NCBI GenBank assembly: GCA_001282665.1
Contig: LN874948.1
Location: forward strand, 1,000,213-1,064,212
Direction: 5' to 3'
Length of the DNA stretch: 64,000 nt
Source of the DNA: Clostridiales bacterium mt11
GTDB taxonomy: Bacteria > Bacillota > Clostridia > Tissierellales > Tepidimicrobiaceae
The position numbers and the translations under genes were made by a program. The stretch's first letter is position 1; every line of letters begins with the position of its first letter. This document shows positions 26,688 through 35,934 of the stretch, piece after piece. The notes under the pieces were generated by a model. The model saw nothing but the letters and a program-made list of their open reading frames with translations. It was not told the origin of the DNA and did not search any database.

Positions 26688-28973
26688 CTATTTTTTATTT
26701 AATTCTTTCATACCCTTATAAACCTTTTCTGAAGTTATGGGCAAATCCCTTATATAAACTCCAACTGCGTTATAAACTGCACTTGCTATAGCTGGTGGAG
26801 GGGTATGAACTACTGCTTCTCCAATGGATTTTGCACCAAATGGTCCTGTTGGCTCATAATCCGGTTGAAATTCTACTATTATATTGCCTATATCCTTTTT
26901 AACTGGCACATTGTATTGAAGAAAATTATCGGTTATCAATTTACCAGTATCCGTGTATTTAACATCCTCAAACAACGCTAATCCAATCCCTTGAGTAAGT
27001 CCACCTTCTGCCTGAATCCTTGCTAAATTAGGATTTATCACCGTACCACAATCGGCTACTAATACATAATTCAATAATTTTACCTCGCCAGTAATCTTAT
27101 CTACTTCTACTTCGGCAAACCCTGCCATAAAAGGTCTGGGACTTTCCCTTGATCCAAAGGTTGCATCTGCCATCAACACTTCTGCATCATAACCAAGGAC
27201 TGCTTCTTCTCCTAAGGTACTTAATAAAATATACATGCTTTCATCTTCTCTATGCCTTATCTTATCCTCTTCCAAAACTAGGTTTGCACTCGCAGTACCT
27301 AACTTTTTTGCAGCAGTATTTATCATCTTTTCCTTTAACTTCTCCGCTGCTCTAACTACTGCATTTCCTGTTACATAGGTTGTACAAGATGCATATGCGC
27401 CAGTGTCATAAGGACAAGCATCCGTATCTCCTACATGGATTATTATATTATCTATATCCGTATTTAAAGCATCAGCAGCGATTTGGCAAAGTATGGTGTC
27501 TGAGCCAGTTCCCAAATCTGCTGAACCACTAAATAATAGATAAGTCCCGTCCTCTACTAATCTCAGTATTACAGAAGCCATATCTATTCCCGATATACCA
27601 GAGCTGTGAATAGCCACAGCCATTCCCACTGCTCTAACCTTATTATCGGACACTTCTATTCTTGGATATTTCTCATCCCAGCCAATTAATTTCTTTCCTC
27701 TTTCTATACATTTCTCTAAGTTTAGACTCTTAATAGAATTTTGAATAATTCCACCTACTGCTCCTTTTCTTATGGTGTTTTTAAGTTTAAGCTCAATAGG
27801 ATCCATATTTAATTCATTAGCTAGTTCGTTTATAGCAGAATCCATAGCAAAACTACCTTGAGTAGCTCCATAACCTCTCAATGCTCCAGAAGATACCATA
27901 TTGGTATATACGGTTTTTCCTTCATATTTTATAGCAGGTACTTTAGCATATAAGGGCAGTACATTTTGTCCAACTTCCATGGTTACTGCTGGTCCATTGG
28001 AACCATATGCTCCAGTATTGTTTAACCCTTTCATATGGATAGCCTTAATATTGCCTTCTCTATCCGAACCTATCTTTATGGTTATCCTAATAGGATGGCG
28101 AACGCTAGTGGCTCCAAAGGTCTCTCTTCTATTGTAAATTAACTTACAAGGTCTTCCTGTCTTTAAAGTACAAAAGGCTACATAAGGCTCTAGAATAGCT
28201 ACGTTCTTTCCTCCAAATCCTCCACCTATTCTAGGCTTTATAACTCTAACCTTGGACAGAGGAAGTTCTACAGCCTTTGCTATTTGCCTTCTCATATGGT
28301 ATACGGATTGATTAGCCGACATGACTACCAATCTGCCCCTTTCATCAATATAAGAGTAGGCTTTATGGGTTTCCATCATACAATGGGCTTGCGCTTGGGT
28401 ATGATAAGTTCTTTCTATTATGACATCACAATTTTTAAATTCCTCTTCTACATCTCCATGACCGTAGTCAAATTTAGATACAATATTTTTCTTATTGTCG
28501 TATCCAAAGTCAAAAGGACAATAGATATCGTTGGATTCATGTATAATAATATGGCTACTTTCTGCCTTTTCAAGGTCTAATATTGGTTCGAATACTTCAT
28601 ATTCTACCTTTATTAACTTCTTAGCCTTTTCTGCCGTCCTCTCATCTTCTGCCACTATTATTGCGACTTCATCTCCTACATATCTTACTACAGGTTCTAA
28701 TAACAATCGGTCATAAGGAGATGCCTCTGGAAAGGACTCCCCACATTCCGTATATCTAGTTTGAGGTACATCTTTATAAGTATATATATCTACTATTCCA
28801 TCCAACTTCTTCGCTTTTTCTACATCTATGCTCTTTATCCTTGCAAAAGCATGGAGACTTCTCAATAATTTTATAGTTAGGACATCTTTATGGAAAATCA
28901 AATCCTCCGTATATACTGGTTTACCACTTAAAAGGGCTTCACTATCGTTTTTTCTTATACCCTTACCTATCAT
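26688..28973 (-). CDS. xdhD: Molybdenum-binding subunit of a xanthine dehydrogenase-type hydroxylase (XdhD/XdhA-like)
   Basis: About 761 residues from the ATG at 28971-28973. The upstream GTG at 28982 is too close to the ribosome site AAGGTAGG. The protein is a complete molybdopterin subunit: N-terminal aldehyde oxidase/xanthine dehydrogenase fold (LLEPVVRYVGDEVAIIVAEDERTA), cofactor contacts (KPRIGGGFGGKN, RGYGATQGSFAMD) and the conserved catalytic Glu region GAKSIGEAVVHTPPPAI. It pairs with the FAD and 2Fe-2S subunits encoded immediately upstream, giving a three-subunit enzyme that hydroxylates purines such as hypoxanthine or xanthine. Neighbouring YqeB, SsnA and YgeY suggest the labile-selenium class known from Gottschalkia-type purine hydroxylases. 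Substrate and direction are inferred. Confidence 0.88.
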   Translation of the reverse strand: MIGKGIRKNDSEALLSGKPVYTEDLIFHKDVLTIKLLRSLHAFARIKSIDVEKAKKLDGIVDIYTYKDVPQTRYTECGESFPEASPYDRLLLEPVVRYVGDEVAIIVAEDERTAEKAKKLIKVEYEVFEPILDLEKAESSHIIIHESNDIYCPFDFGYDNKKNIVSKFDYGHGDVEEEFKNCDVIIERTYHTQAQAHCMMETHKAYSYIDERGRLVVMSANQSVYHMRRQIAKAVELPLSKVRVIKPRIGGGFGGKNVAILEPYVAFCTLKTGRPCKLIYNRRETFGATSVRHPIRITIKIGSDREGNIKAIHMKGLNNTGAYGSNGPAVTMEVGQNVLPLYAKVPAIKYEGKTVYTNMVSSGALRGYGATQGSFAMDSAINELANELNMDPIELKLKNTIRKGAVGGIIQNSIKSLNLEKCIERGKKLIGWDEKYPRIEVSDNKVRAVGMAVAIHSSGISGIDMASVILRLVEDGTYLLFSGSADLGTGSDTILCQIAADALNTDIDNIIIHVGDTDACPYDTGAYASCTTYVTGNAVVRAAEKLKEKMINTAAKKLGTASANLVLEEDKIRHREDESMYILLSTLGEEAVLGYDAEVLMADATFGSRESPRPFMAGFAEVEVDKITGEVKLLNYVLVADCGTVINPNLARIQAEGGLTQGIGLALFEDVKYTDTGKLITDNFLQYNVPVKKDIGNIIVEFQPDYEPTGPFGAKSIGEAVVHTPPPAIASAVYNAVGVYIRDLPITSEKVYKGMKELNKK

Positions 28974-29754
28974 GATAATCACCTACCTTATCATGCATTC
29001 TTTTTAACAATGCTATACACATATCCTGTCGATATTCTCTGTTGGCTCTAATATTAGACCCAAAGTTTAACTCTTCTACTATGGTACCTTGAGCTTTTGT
29101 AATATCTCCACATTCCAAATCTTTTGCTGCCCTTTCTGCTAATTTTGCTCTTTGAGGCCTAGCGCCTATGCTCACTCTATACTCCCCATCTTTACCTTTA
29201 AACATCGCTCCATTTATAATAGGAAAATCTCCAGAAGATTTTCTTAAACAATCGAATACAGCTATACCTTCTTTCTTTGGTAGTATTACTTCCATTAAAA
29301 TATCCTTTTTATATTCCTTTTCTAAAAACTCCTTTAAATCCATAACTCCACCATCAAAGAGTCTTACTTTAGCATCCAAAACCAATAGAGATGGTAGTAA
29401 ATCAGAAAATCCATATCTGGAGAACACGCTAGCTCCAACTCTTGCCATATTCCTAAACTGTACTCCTACTATATTGGAAACCCCTTGACTAATTACTCCG
29501 CCACAATAGTTTTTAATGATGTTATTCATTTCTAATTTCCTTAAAGAGGTGTCTGCTCCTATTAATATTGCATCTTCCTTTTCATCTATGTAATCCAAAG
29601 ATAGATTGCATAAGTCTACAGCCGTATTTATATTCTTTGAACCCATCTTTATAAAACCGCATCCACCTAAAACTAAATTGTTCCTTCTAGCCATTAAAAT
29701 TTCATAAGCTTCTTCTATGCTATTGGGTGCAACATACTCCTTAATAGTAATCAT
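28963..29754 (-). CDS. xdhB: FAD-binding subunit of the xanthine dehydrogenase-type hydroxylase
   Basis: A 263-residue FAD subunit of the molybdenum hydroxylase family. The N-terminal VAPNSIEEAYEIL leads to the dinucleotide-binding LVLGGCGFIKMGSKN. It is followed by NIVGVQFRNMARVGASVFSRYGFSDLLPSLL, which takes the place of the usual G-x-x-G-x-N-I motif. It is slightly shorter than usual (about 290) and resembles the YgfM type found beside XdhD. Its stop overlaps the start of the Mo subunit gene and its ATG overlaps the stop of the 2Fe-2S gene (TAATG), so translation is coupled. It carries electrons from the iron-sulfur centres to NAD or another acceptor. Confidence 0.88.
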   Translation of the reverse strand: MITIKEYVAPNSIEEAYEILMARRNNLVLGGCGFIKMGSKNINTAVDLCNLSLDYIDEKEDAILIGADTSLRKLEMNNIIKNYCGGVISQGVSNIVGVQFRNMARVGASVFSRYGFSDLLPSLLVLDAKVRLFDGGVMDLKEFLEKEYKKDILMEVILPKKEGIAVFDCLRKSSGDFPIINGAMFKGKDGEYRVSIGARPQRAKLAERAAKDLECGDITKAQGTIVEELNFGSNIRANREYRQDMCIALLKRMHDKVGDYHDR

Positions 29755-30221
29755 TATTTTTCACCCCTAACTCTCTTTGCATCTAAATATTTTTTTATGG
29801 CTCTAATTTGCCCTTTATATCCTGTACATCTACAAAGATTTCCGTTTAAATAATGGTATATTTCCTCTTCGCTAGGGTTGTTCAATTCCTTTCCCATGGC
29901 AAGAACTGTCATTATAAATCCAGGAGCACAGTATCCACATTGGTCTGCCCCTTCATCAGCAAGGAAATCTGCAAACTCCTTTGCTTCTGCTTGTACACCT
30001 TCTAAAGTGGTTATATTCTTTCCTGCCGCACGTACTGTGAGGTAAGTACATGATAGTACTACCTCATCATCAACCCATACAGCACATAGTCCACATGAAC
30101 TAGTATCACAGCCCCCTTGTACACTTAGATATCCAGCCTTTCTTAAGGTATCAAGTAAAAATTCATCTGGGCTTACATCTAGTGCCTTCTTTTTATTATT
30201 TATAGTTAACATTACATTCAT
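29754..30221 (-). CDS. xdhC-type small subunit: 2Fe-2S subunit of the xanthine dehydrogenase-type hydroxylase
   Basis: 155 residues with two 2Fe-2S centres: the plant-ferredoxin-like motif GGCDTSSCGLCAVWVDDEVVLSC in the first half and the helical-domain motifs QCGYCAPGF and NLCRCTGY in the second. Length and order match the small subunit of three-component molybdenum hydroxylases. This is a structural subunit and should not be confused with the XdhC maturation protein at 19609-20412. It is the first gene of the small-FAD-Mo set and lies 26 bases downstream of the purine permease gene, so it is likely cotranscribed with that permease. Confidence 0.92.
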   Translation of the reverse strand: MNVMLTINNKKKALDVSPDEFLLDTLRKAGYLSVQGGCDTSSCGLCAVWVDDEVVLSCTYLTVRAAGKNITTLEGVQAEAKEFADFLADEGADQCGYCAPGFIMTVLAMGKELNNPSEEEIYHYLNGNLCRCTGYKGQIRAIKKYLDAKRVRGEK

Positions 30222-30247
30222 GTACTCACCTCTATATTAAACTATCT

Positions 30248-31585
30248 TTATTGCTCTTCTGCTATTAACTCCTTATCCTTAGGAAAAACAAGGTTTAAAA
30301 TCACTGCTACTGTTGTTGCTAAAACTACACTGGATTGACCAAATAGTAGTTTAAAGGTTTCTGAAAATTGAGCTATAGATTGAGGGGCATTAACTATTCC
30401 AAGTCCAAAAGCTAATGATACCCCCACTATTAACTTTGATCTAGCAGTAAACTCCTGCATATTTACAAGGCTAACTCCAGACATAGCTATCATGGAAAAT
30501 ACTACAAGGGTCCCTCCTCCAACTACTGGATTAGGAATAGTAGAAAATGCTGCTCCCACCTTAGGACAAAGCCCTGCTACAAATAGTATCATGGCTCCTA
30601 CGCCTAAAACATGCCTGCTTACAACCTTATTTAATGCAACCAATCCTGAGTTTTGACTATAAGTTGCCGTTGGAAAATTATTTAATAAAGCCGTTAAAGC
30701 ACTGGTAAGGCTATTGCCTATTATTCCTCCAGTAAGCTCTTCATCAGTTGCTTCTCTACCAAGTCCACCCATTGCAGATACTGAAAAATCTCCAACAATT
30801 TGAACCGACACTATAAAGTATAATAGAATGAACATAACGATTACATCTAACCTAAACTCAAGTCCAAAAGCTAATGGTTTAGGTATAGCAAACCAAGCAG
30901 CTTCACGTATTGGCGAAAAGTCTATCATATTAAACCCAAAAGCAATTATATATCCTACTACCATTCCTAATAATATAGCAGAATCCTTTGCTAATCCTTT
31001 CCCAAACTGTTGTAAAAACAATACAACTAATACAACACTCATTCCTACAATCCAGTTTCGGTATGAGCCATAAGCAGCTGAACCAACTCCTCCAGCTATG
31101 TTGTTAATGGCTATACTAAATACGGAAAGTCCTAAAGATAACACTACAGTTCCTGTTACTACTGGCGGAAAATATTTTCTTACCTTTTTAAAGGCTACAC
31201 CGAAAAGTATCGCCACCAATCCCCCTACAAGTTGAGCTCCAAATATTGTAGCCAATCCATATTGACCTGCTACTGCAATACAAGTTGGCATAAATACATA
31301 GGTTAGTCCCAACATAACTGGCAGTCTTGAACCTATCCTATATCCTCCGCCTAGTGTTATTGGATACTCTTGTATCAATGTAGCAATCCCTGCTCCAATC
31401 ATAGCACATTGAATCAATAGAGTTGTATGGTATTGGTCCAAGTTGGCCGCTTGGGATACTAGCATCATTGGAACTAGATTTGGAACAAACATAGCCAAAA
31501 CGTGCTGCAACCCTAAAGGAAATGCTTCCTTCAGCGGTGGAATTCCATCTATATCAAACTTTGATGTGTTACTTCTGTCTCTCAT
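30248..31585 (-). CDS. NCS2 family purine permease (xanthine/uracil type)
   Basis: 445 residues, polytopic. It starts MRDRSNTSKFDIDG, and the first segments carry GLQHVLAMFVPNLVP, where the histidine is conserved in NCS2 carriers (QH motif). The substrate-binding signature is in TATYSQNSGLVALNKVVSR. Such proton symporters import xanthine, uric acid or other oxopurines. It resembles XanQ and UacT types; specificity cannot be read safely. It is a close paralogue of the permease at 33160-34521, including the leader sequence. A 35-base element identical to one in that leader lies 36 bases upstream of the start. It precedes the hydroxylase genes, linking uptake with oxidation. Confidence 0.88.
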   Translation of the reverse strand: MRDRSNTSKFDIDGIPPLKEAFPLGLQHVLAMFVPNLVPMMLVSQAANLDQYHTTLLIQCAMIGAGIATLIQEYPITLGGGYRIGSRLPVMLGLTYVFMPTCIAVAGQYGLATIFGAQLVGGLVAILFGVAFKKVRKYFPPVVTGTVVLSLGLSVFSIAINNIAGGVGSAAYGSYRNWIVGMSVVLVVLFLQQFGKGLAKDSAILLGMVVGYIIAFGFNMIDFSPIREAAWFAIPKPLAFGLEFRLDVIVMFILLYFIVSVQIVGDFSVSAMGGLGREATDEELTGGIIGNSLTSALTALLNNFPTATYSQNSGLVALNKVVSRHVLGVGAMILFVAGLCPKVGAAFSTIPNPVVGGGTLVVFSMIAMSGVSLVNMQEFTARSKLIVGVSLAFGLGIVNAPQSIAQFSETFKLLFGQSSVVLATTVAVILNLVFPKDKELIAEEQ

Positions 31586-31620
31586 AAAATTTTCCTCCTC
31601 ACTTTTTTAATTAAACTTTA

Positions 31621-31655
31621 ATAAATTTTATGAAACGATTTAAGTAAACTTTTAA
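31621..31655 (-). repeat. Leader element shared by both purine permease genes, copy 1
   Basis: These 35 bases are identical to 34579-34613. On the minus strand the core is TTTACTTAAATCGTTTCATA. It lies upstream of the permease start in both cases, so it could be an operator or promoter kept after the gene duplication. I find no match to the purine riboswitch or PurBox. Confidence 0.6.
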
Positions 31656-31710
31656 ATTGTTCATCCTCTATACTATTGTCTAATATTCTTCTATCAGTGG
31701 CAGTACTGGT

Positions 31711-33117
31711 TTAATATATGCTGTTCCAAATATGTCCTGGTCCTTTATTGGTTATATTACCTCTTTGACAGAGTTCATCAGCTGCTCTTTGAACCTTTCT
31801 TAGTACTTCTTTTTCATCTTCTATGGTTAAAATTTTACTATCTTCCATAATGATATTTCCATCTACTATTACTTCTTCAACATTTTGCATAGATGATGAA
31901 TATACTAAAGTCGATACTGGATTGTGAAGAGGTATGGCTTTTGGATTCAATAATGGATTGAATATTATTAAATCTGCCTTTTTACCTACTTCTAATGAAC
32001 CTATTTCATCTTCCATACCTATGGCCTTTGCTCCATCTATAGTTGCTAACTCAAGTACCTTCTCAGCTGACATAGCCAATGGATCAAGTTTATTTACCTT
32101 ATGCTGAAGAGCCGTAAGCTTCATAAGTTCTATCATATCCTGAGAGTTGTTACTTGCTGCACCGTCAACACCTAAGCTTACAGTTATACCTTTCCTTAAC
32201 ATCTCTGGTATAGGTGCTACCCCTGATGATAGGTACATATTACTAGCTGTATTGTGGGATACCTTCATATCATACTTCTTAGTAAGTTCCATATCTTCTT
32301 CTGTTAAATATACGCAGTGTACCATCAGCACATTTGGTCCTACAATTCCTAGTTCCTCTAACAATTCTATATCAACTTTTCCATGTAATTCTTTAGTTGC
32401 CTCTCTATCAAAAGGCGTTTCTGAAATATGCACTGTAAAATGGGAATCATATTCATTGGTTACATTCCATAGCATTTTAAGCATTTCCTTTGTATTAGAC
32501 CACATAGCAGCTGGAGCTACCCAAATCTTTATCCTTCCATTTTCCGAATTGTGGTATTCCTCAAACAATCTTCTAAGGTCCTTCTCTACAGTTTCTACAT
32601 CCTGCATTATCTCTTTTTGAACACCAAATTGAATACCGGTATTCATGGTTCCTCTTCCTAATATTCCCCTTATGCCCAATTCCCTATATGCATCTATGAT
32701 TCCATCAGAAAGATATTCCCTATTGTGAGGATACATATAATCTACCATGGTAGTTATTCCACTATGTAATCCTTCAATACAACCTTGCATTGCTGCAAGA
32801 TATGTATCTTCCCTTGTAATATGCTTTGCAGCAGGGAAAGTCATCGTAGCTAGCCAGTCCTTTAATACCATATCATCTCCTAAACCTTTTAACAAAGTTT
32901 GAAACAGATGATTATGAGTATTTATAAATCCTGGGAATATTACTTTTCCCTTAGCATCTATAATCTTTTTTGCTTCTCTATATTCTTTTAGAACATCTTC
33001 AGTAGATCCAATAGCTATTATCCTATCTTTCTTTATAGCTAAAGCTCCATCAAATAACACCCTTCTATCTTCATCAACTGTTACTATAGTTGCATTTTTA
33101 ATTAATATATCTATCAT
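31711..33117 (-). CDS. Amidohydrolase of the guanine deaminase / TrzA-AtzA family (GuaD-like)
   Basis: The start is the ATG at 33115-33117: AGGAGG lies six bases upstream, and a longer frame to 33138 includes that ribosome site. 468 residues. Metal ligands are visible in GFINTHNHLFQTLLKGLGDD (H68, H70), FTVHISET, MVHCVYLTEEDM and SLGVDGAASNN. The family covers guanine, 8-oxoguanine, melamine and S-adenosylhomocysteine deaminases. The position between two oxopurine permease genes and upstream of the purine hydroxylase matches guaD in the E. coli ygf cluster, so guanine or 8-oxoguanine deamination is the best guess. It is clearly distinct from the SsnA-like protein. Confidence 0.82.
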   Translation of the reverse strand: MIDILIKNATIVTVDEDRRVLFDGALAIKKDRIIAIGSTEDVLKEYREAKKIIDAKGKVIFPGFINTHNHLFQTLLKGLGDDMVLKDWLATMTFPAAKHITREDTYLAAMQGCIEGLHSGITTMVDYMYPHNREYLSDGIIDAYRELGIRGILGRGTMNTGIQFGVQKEIMQDVETVEKDLRRLFEEYHNSENGRIKIWVAPAAMWSNTKEMLKMLWNVTNEYDSHFTVHISETPFDREATKELHGKVDIELLEELGIVGPNVLMVHCVYLTEEDMELTKKYDMKVSHNTASNMYLSSGVAPIPEMLRKGITVSLGVDGAASNNSQDMIELMKLTALQHKVNKLDPLAMSAEKVLELATIDGAKAIGMEDEIGSLEVGKKADLIIFNPLLNPKAIPLHNPVSTLVYSSSMQNVEEVIVDGNIIMEDSKILTIEDEKEVLRKVQRAADELCQRGNITNKGPGHIWNSIY

Positions 33118-33159
33118 CATAATCCTCCTACAAATCATTGATCATTCTTCCTATAAATC

Positions 33160-34521
33160 CTAAACTGCTGGAGATTCTGCTTCCCTCATGTTTTGAGAAC
33201 CCTCCTCAGAATCCTTAGGGAAAATAAGATTCAATACAAATGCAATTATGGCTGTAGGAACTACACTTGATTCACCAAAGAACATTCTGAACATAGGTGA
33301 AAACTCTACTATAGTTTCTGGTACAGTTACTAGAGCAATCCCAACACCAACTGATACACCTGCAATCAACATGCTTCTTTGAGTTAATGGTTTTGAAGCT
33401 AGTAGACTAACTCCTGACATAGCAATCATTGCAAATACAACCAATGTAGCCCCTCCAATGACTGGACTTGGAATTGTAGATATTAATGCACCTAGTTTAG
33501 GCATAAAACTTGCTAATAGTAATATAGATGCACCTACGCCTATTACAAATCTACTAGTTACCTTTGTAAGAGCAACAATTCCTGAGTTCTGACTATAAGT
33601 TCCTGTAGGGAAACAATTAAATAATGCTGCTATTATAGAAGTAACTCCGTTTCCAATTATCCCACCTGATAATTCCTCATCTGTAGCTTCTCTGCCAAGA
33701 CCGCCTACAGCAGAAGTGGAGTAATCTCCCATCATTTCTATTGAATTGATTAAGAACATAACAATAAATAATATGATTATGTCCATTTGAAATTCAATCC
33801 CAAAAGCAAGAGGTCTTGGGATTGCAAACCATGGAACTTGACTAATCCCTGAAAAATCAATCATTTTAAACATCAATGAAACAATGTAACCTGAAATAAT
33901 TCCTATTAATATGGCTGCATCTTTTAATATTCCTTTCCCAAACATTGTAAACAATAAGATTACAGCAACTACCACCATACCAACTATCCAATTCATCTTT
34001 GCTCCAAAGGTAGCACTTCCTGATCCTCCTGCTATATTGCTTAATGCTGTAGGAAATAAGGACATTCCTATAGACAATATTATGCTTCCAGTAACAACGC
34101 TAGGGAAGAATCGTCTAATCTTTCTCAATCCTAATCCAAAGAACATAGATGCAATAGCACCTACAATTTGTGCCCCAAATATTACACCTAAACTATTGGT
34201 CTTTGCTACAGCTATACATGTAGGTAGAAATGTATAGGTTAATCCCATAAATACAGGAAGCCCAGCTCCTAATTTATGACCTCTACCTAAAGTTATAGGA
34301 TAGGCCTGTAATAGTGTGGCAATCGCTGCTCCAAACATAGCCGCTTGAAGCAGAAGTGTGGTTTGCTCCTGATCTAGACCTCTCGCCTGCGAAACAACTA
34401 TCATAGGTACAATATTTCCTACAAACATGGCTAAAAGATGCTGTAATCCTAGAGGAAACGCCTCTCTTAGTGGTGGAACTCCGTCTAAATCAAACTTTGA
34501 TGTATTACTTCTGTCTCTCAT
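33160..34521 (-). CDS. NCS2 family purine permease, second copy
   Basis: 453 residues. It is paralogous to the permease at 30248-31585 (both begin MRDRSNTSKFD and share GLQHLLAMFV and TGTYSQNSGIVALTKVTSR). Differences in the transmembrane binding motifs suggest that the two carry different purines, for example xanthine and urate, but this cannot be assigned. The gene follows ygeY after a gap of 197 bases that contains the shared 35-base leader element and a small hairpin (CGCTT/AAGCG). The start follows GAGGAGGAAAATTTT, identical to the other copy. It probably begins its own transcript or is boosted there. Confidence 0.88.
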   Translation of the reverse strand: MRDRSNTSKFDLDGVPPLREAFPLGLQHLLAMFVGNIVPMIVVSQARGLDQEQTTLLLQAAMFGAAIATLLQAYPITLGRGHKLGAGLPVFMGLTYTFLPTCIAVAKTNSLGVIFGAQIVGAIASMFFGLGLRKIRRFFPSVVTGSIILSIGMSLFPTALSNIAGGSGSATFGAKMNWIVGMVVVAVILLFTMFGKGILKDAAILIGIISGYIVSLMFKMIDFSGISQVPWFAIPRPLAFGIEFQMDIIILFIVMFLINSIEMMGDYSTSAVGGLGREATDEELSGGIIGNGVTSIIAALFNCFPTGTYSQNSGIVALTKVTSRFVIGVGASILLLASFMPKLGALISTIPSPVIGGATLVVFAMIAMSGVSLLASKPLTQRSMLIAGVSVGVGIALVTVPETIVEFSPMFRMFFGESSVVPTAIIAFVLNLIFPKDSEEGSQNMREAESPAV

Positions 34522-34578
34522 AAAATTTTCCTCCTCATTTCTATAAGTTCTCGCTTATCTATAAAAGCGAAATCATCT

Positions 34579-34613
34579 ATAAATTTTATGAAACGATTTA
34601 AGTAAACTTTTAA
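34579..34613 (-). repeat. Leader element shared by both purine permease genes, copy 2
   Basis: Identical over 35 bases to 31621-31655, here 58 bases upstream of the permease start. It lies in the only sizeable gap between ygeY and the permease gene, where an internal promoter would be expected. Confidence 0.6.
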
Positions 34614-34718
34614 GTTTTCCATTTCTGTTTTTATAACCACTAAATCCTTTACATTCAGAATAGAATTCAATTAAAATAAACATTTGTTTACCATTGTTTC
34701 ATTTTTTATAATTGTATT

Positions 34719-35906
34719 TTACTTATTAAAAACTGATTTCAATATGCCATAGTACCCTTTAGCACCTTTCTCTAATTGATCGATTTCTATATATTCATTT
34801 ATCGTATGGGCTAAATTTTCCTGAGATGGTCCAAACCCTATGGTCTTTATTCCCTTCTCTCCTGCATAATGGCTGCCATTAGTACAGAATGAATAATGTG
34901 TTATCTTAGGATTAAGTCCTGCTTTTTTAAGTCCTCTATATGCAGCTTGCACAAATTCATCTTCCTCATCAAACAACCAACCTGGGAAAAACCTTTCTCC
35001 TGTTATGGTTTCCCCTGTATAGCAGATCTCAGTTCCTACTGCATAGGAAACCTTAGCATTTAATTGCTCATCTTCTTTCATCATCTCATCTAAAAGTTCT
35101 TGTATTGGTTTCAGTACCGATTCCTTTTTTTCACCTACCAATAATCTCCTATCAAAAGTTGCTCTACAATACTCTGGTACCACAGAAGCTCCTGGATATG
35201 GAGATGATTTAATATCCGTAAGGACTAAAATTCCTTGTCCTAATTCTTCATGAACTGTTGGCTTAAGCTCTTGAATTTTATCTATTATCTTTGCCATCTT
35301 ATAGACTGCATTGACTCCTTTTTCTGGATTGGCAGAATGGGCAGGTTTACCAAATGTTTCTATTACAATTTCTCCCCTACCCCGCTGTCCAATCTTTAAA
35401 TTTAATTCTGAGGATTCACCTATTACCACATAATCAGGGTTAATGGCATCACTTATCTTTCTTGCAGCTACTCCTTCAAATATCTCCTCATGTACTACAC
35501 CAGCTACATAGATATCTCCATCAAATTCCTTATCCGTATCTTCTGCAAAATATGAAGCTGCTGCAATCATTGCACTAAGCTGACCTTTCATGTCGGAAGC
35601 CCCTCTGCCATATATCCTTCCTTCAGATATTTCACCACTAAATGGACCAAACTTCCACTTCAATTCATCTGTTACAGGTACAGTGTCTATATGTCCATCA
35701 AAAAGGATAGTTTTCCCACTTCCTTTACCTTTGATATGACCTATTACATTTCCATAGGCATCTATATAACAATCGTCATAGCCAAGTAGTTCAAAATTTT
35801 TCTTAATAGCCTCTGCAACTTTATCTTCCCCACCTGAAATACTTGGATTTCTTATTAATTCTTGACACAGTCCTATTAATTTTTCTTTCCTTACCTCTGT
35901 TAACAT
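34719..35906 (-). CDS. ygeY: YgeY family M20 metallohydrolase linked to selenium metabolism
   Basis: 395 residues of the M20 dizinc peptidase/deacylase family: LFDGHIDTVPV with the first metal ligands, GRGASDMKGQLSA with the bridging aspartate, VVHEEIFEG with the catalytic glutamate pair, and THYSFCTNGSHYAGE. It matches the YgeY subgroup, found with YgeX, SsnA and selenium-dependent molybdenum hydroxylases. In gut bacteria ygeX and ygeY homologues belong to the gene set needed for anaerobic urate breakdown, where YgeY probably hydrolyses an N-carbamoyl or similar amide. It lies 28 bases downstream of ygeX in the same operon. Confidence 0.9.
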   Translation of the reverse strand: MLTEVRKEKLIGLCQELIRNPSISGGEDKVAEAIKKNFELLGYDDCYIDAYGNVIGHIKGKGSGKTILFDGHIDTVPVTDELKWKFGPFSGEISEGRIYGRGASDMKGQLSAMIAAASYFAEDTDKEFDGDIYVAGVVHEEIFEGVAARKISDAINPDYVVIGESSELNLKIGQRGRGEIVIETFGKPAHSANPEKGVNAVYKMAKIIDKIQELKPTVHEELGQGILVLTDIKSSPYPGASVVPEYCRATFDRRLLVGEKKESVLKPIQELLDEMMKEDEQLNAKVSYAVGTEICYTGETITGERFFPGWLFDEEDEFVQAAYRGLKKAGLNPKITHYSFCTNGSHYAGEKGIKTIGFGPSQENLAHTINEYIEIDQLEKGAKGYYGILKSVFNK

Positions 35907-35934
35907 TTTAATCCTCCTTATCTTTTAATTTTCG

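Noticed and set aside
31586..31710. Purine riboswitch upstream of the permease
   Set aside because: None of the conserved loop sequences of the purine riboswitch is present; only the 35-base element is shared.
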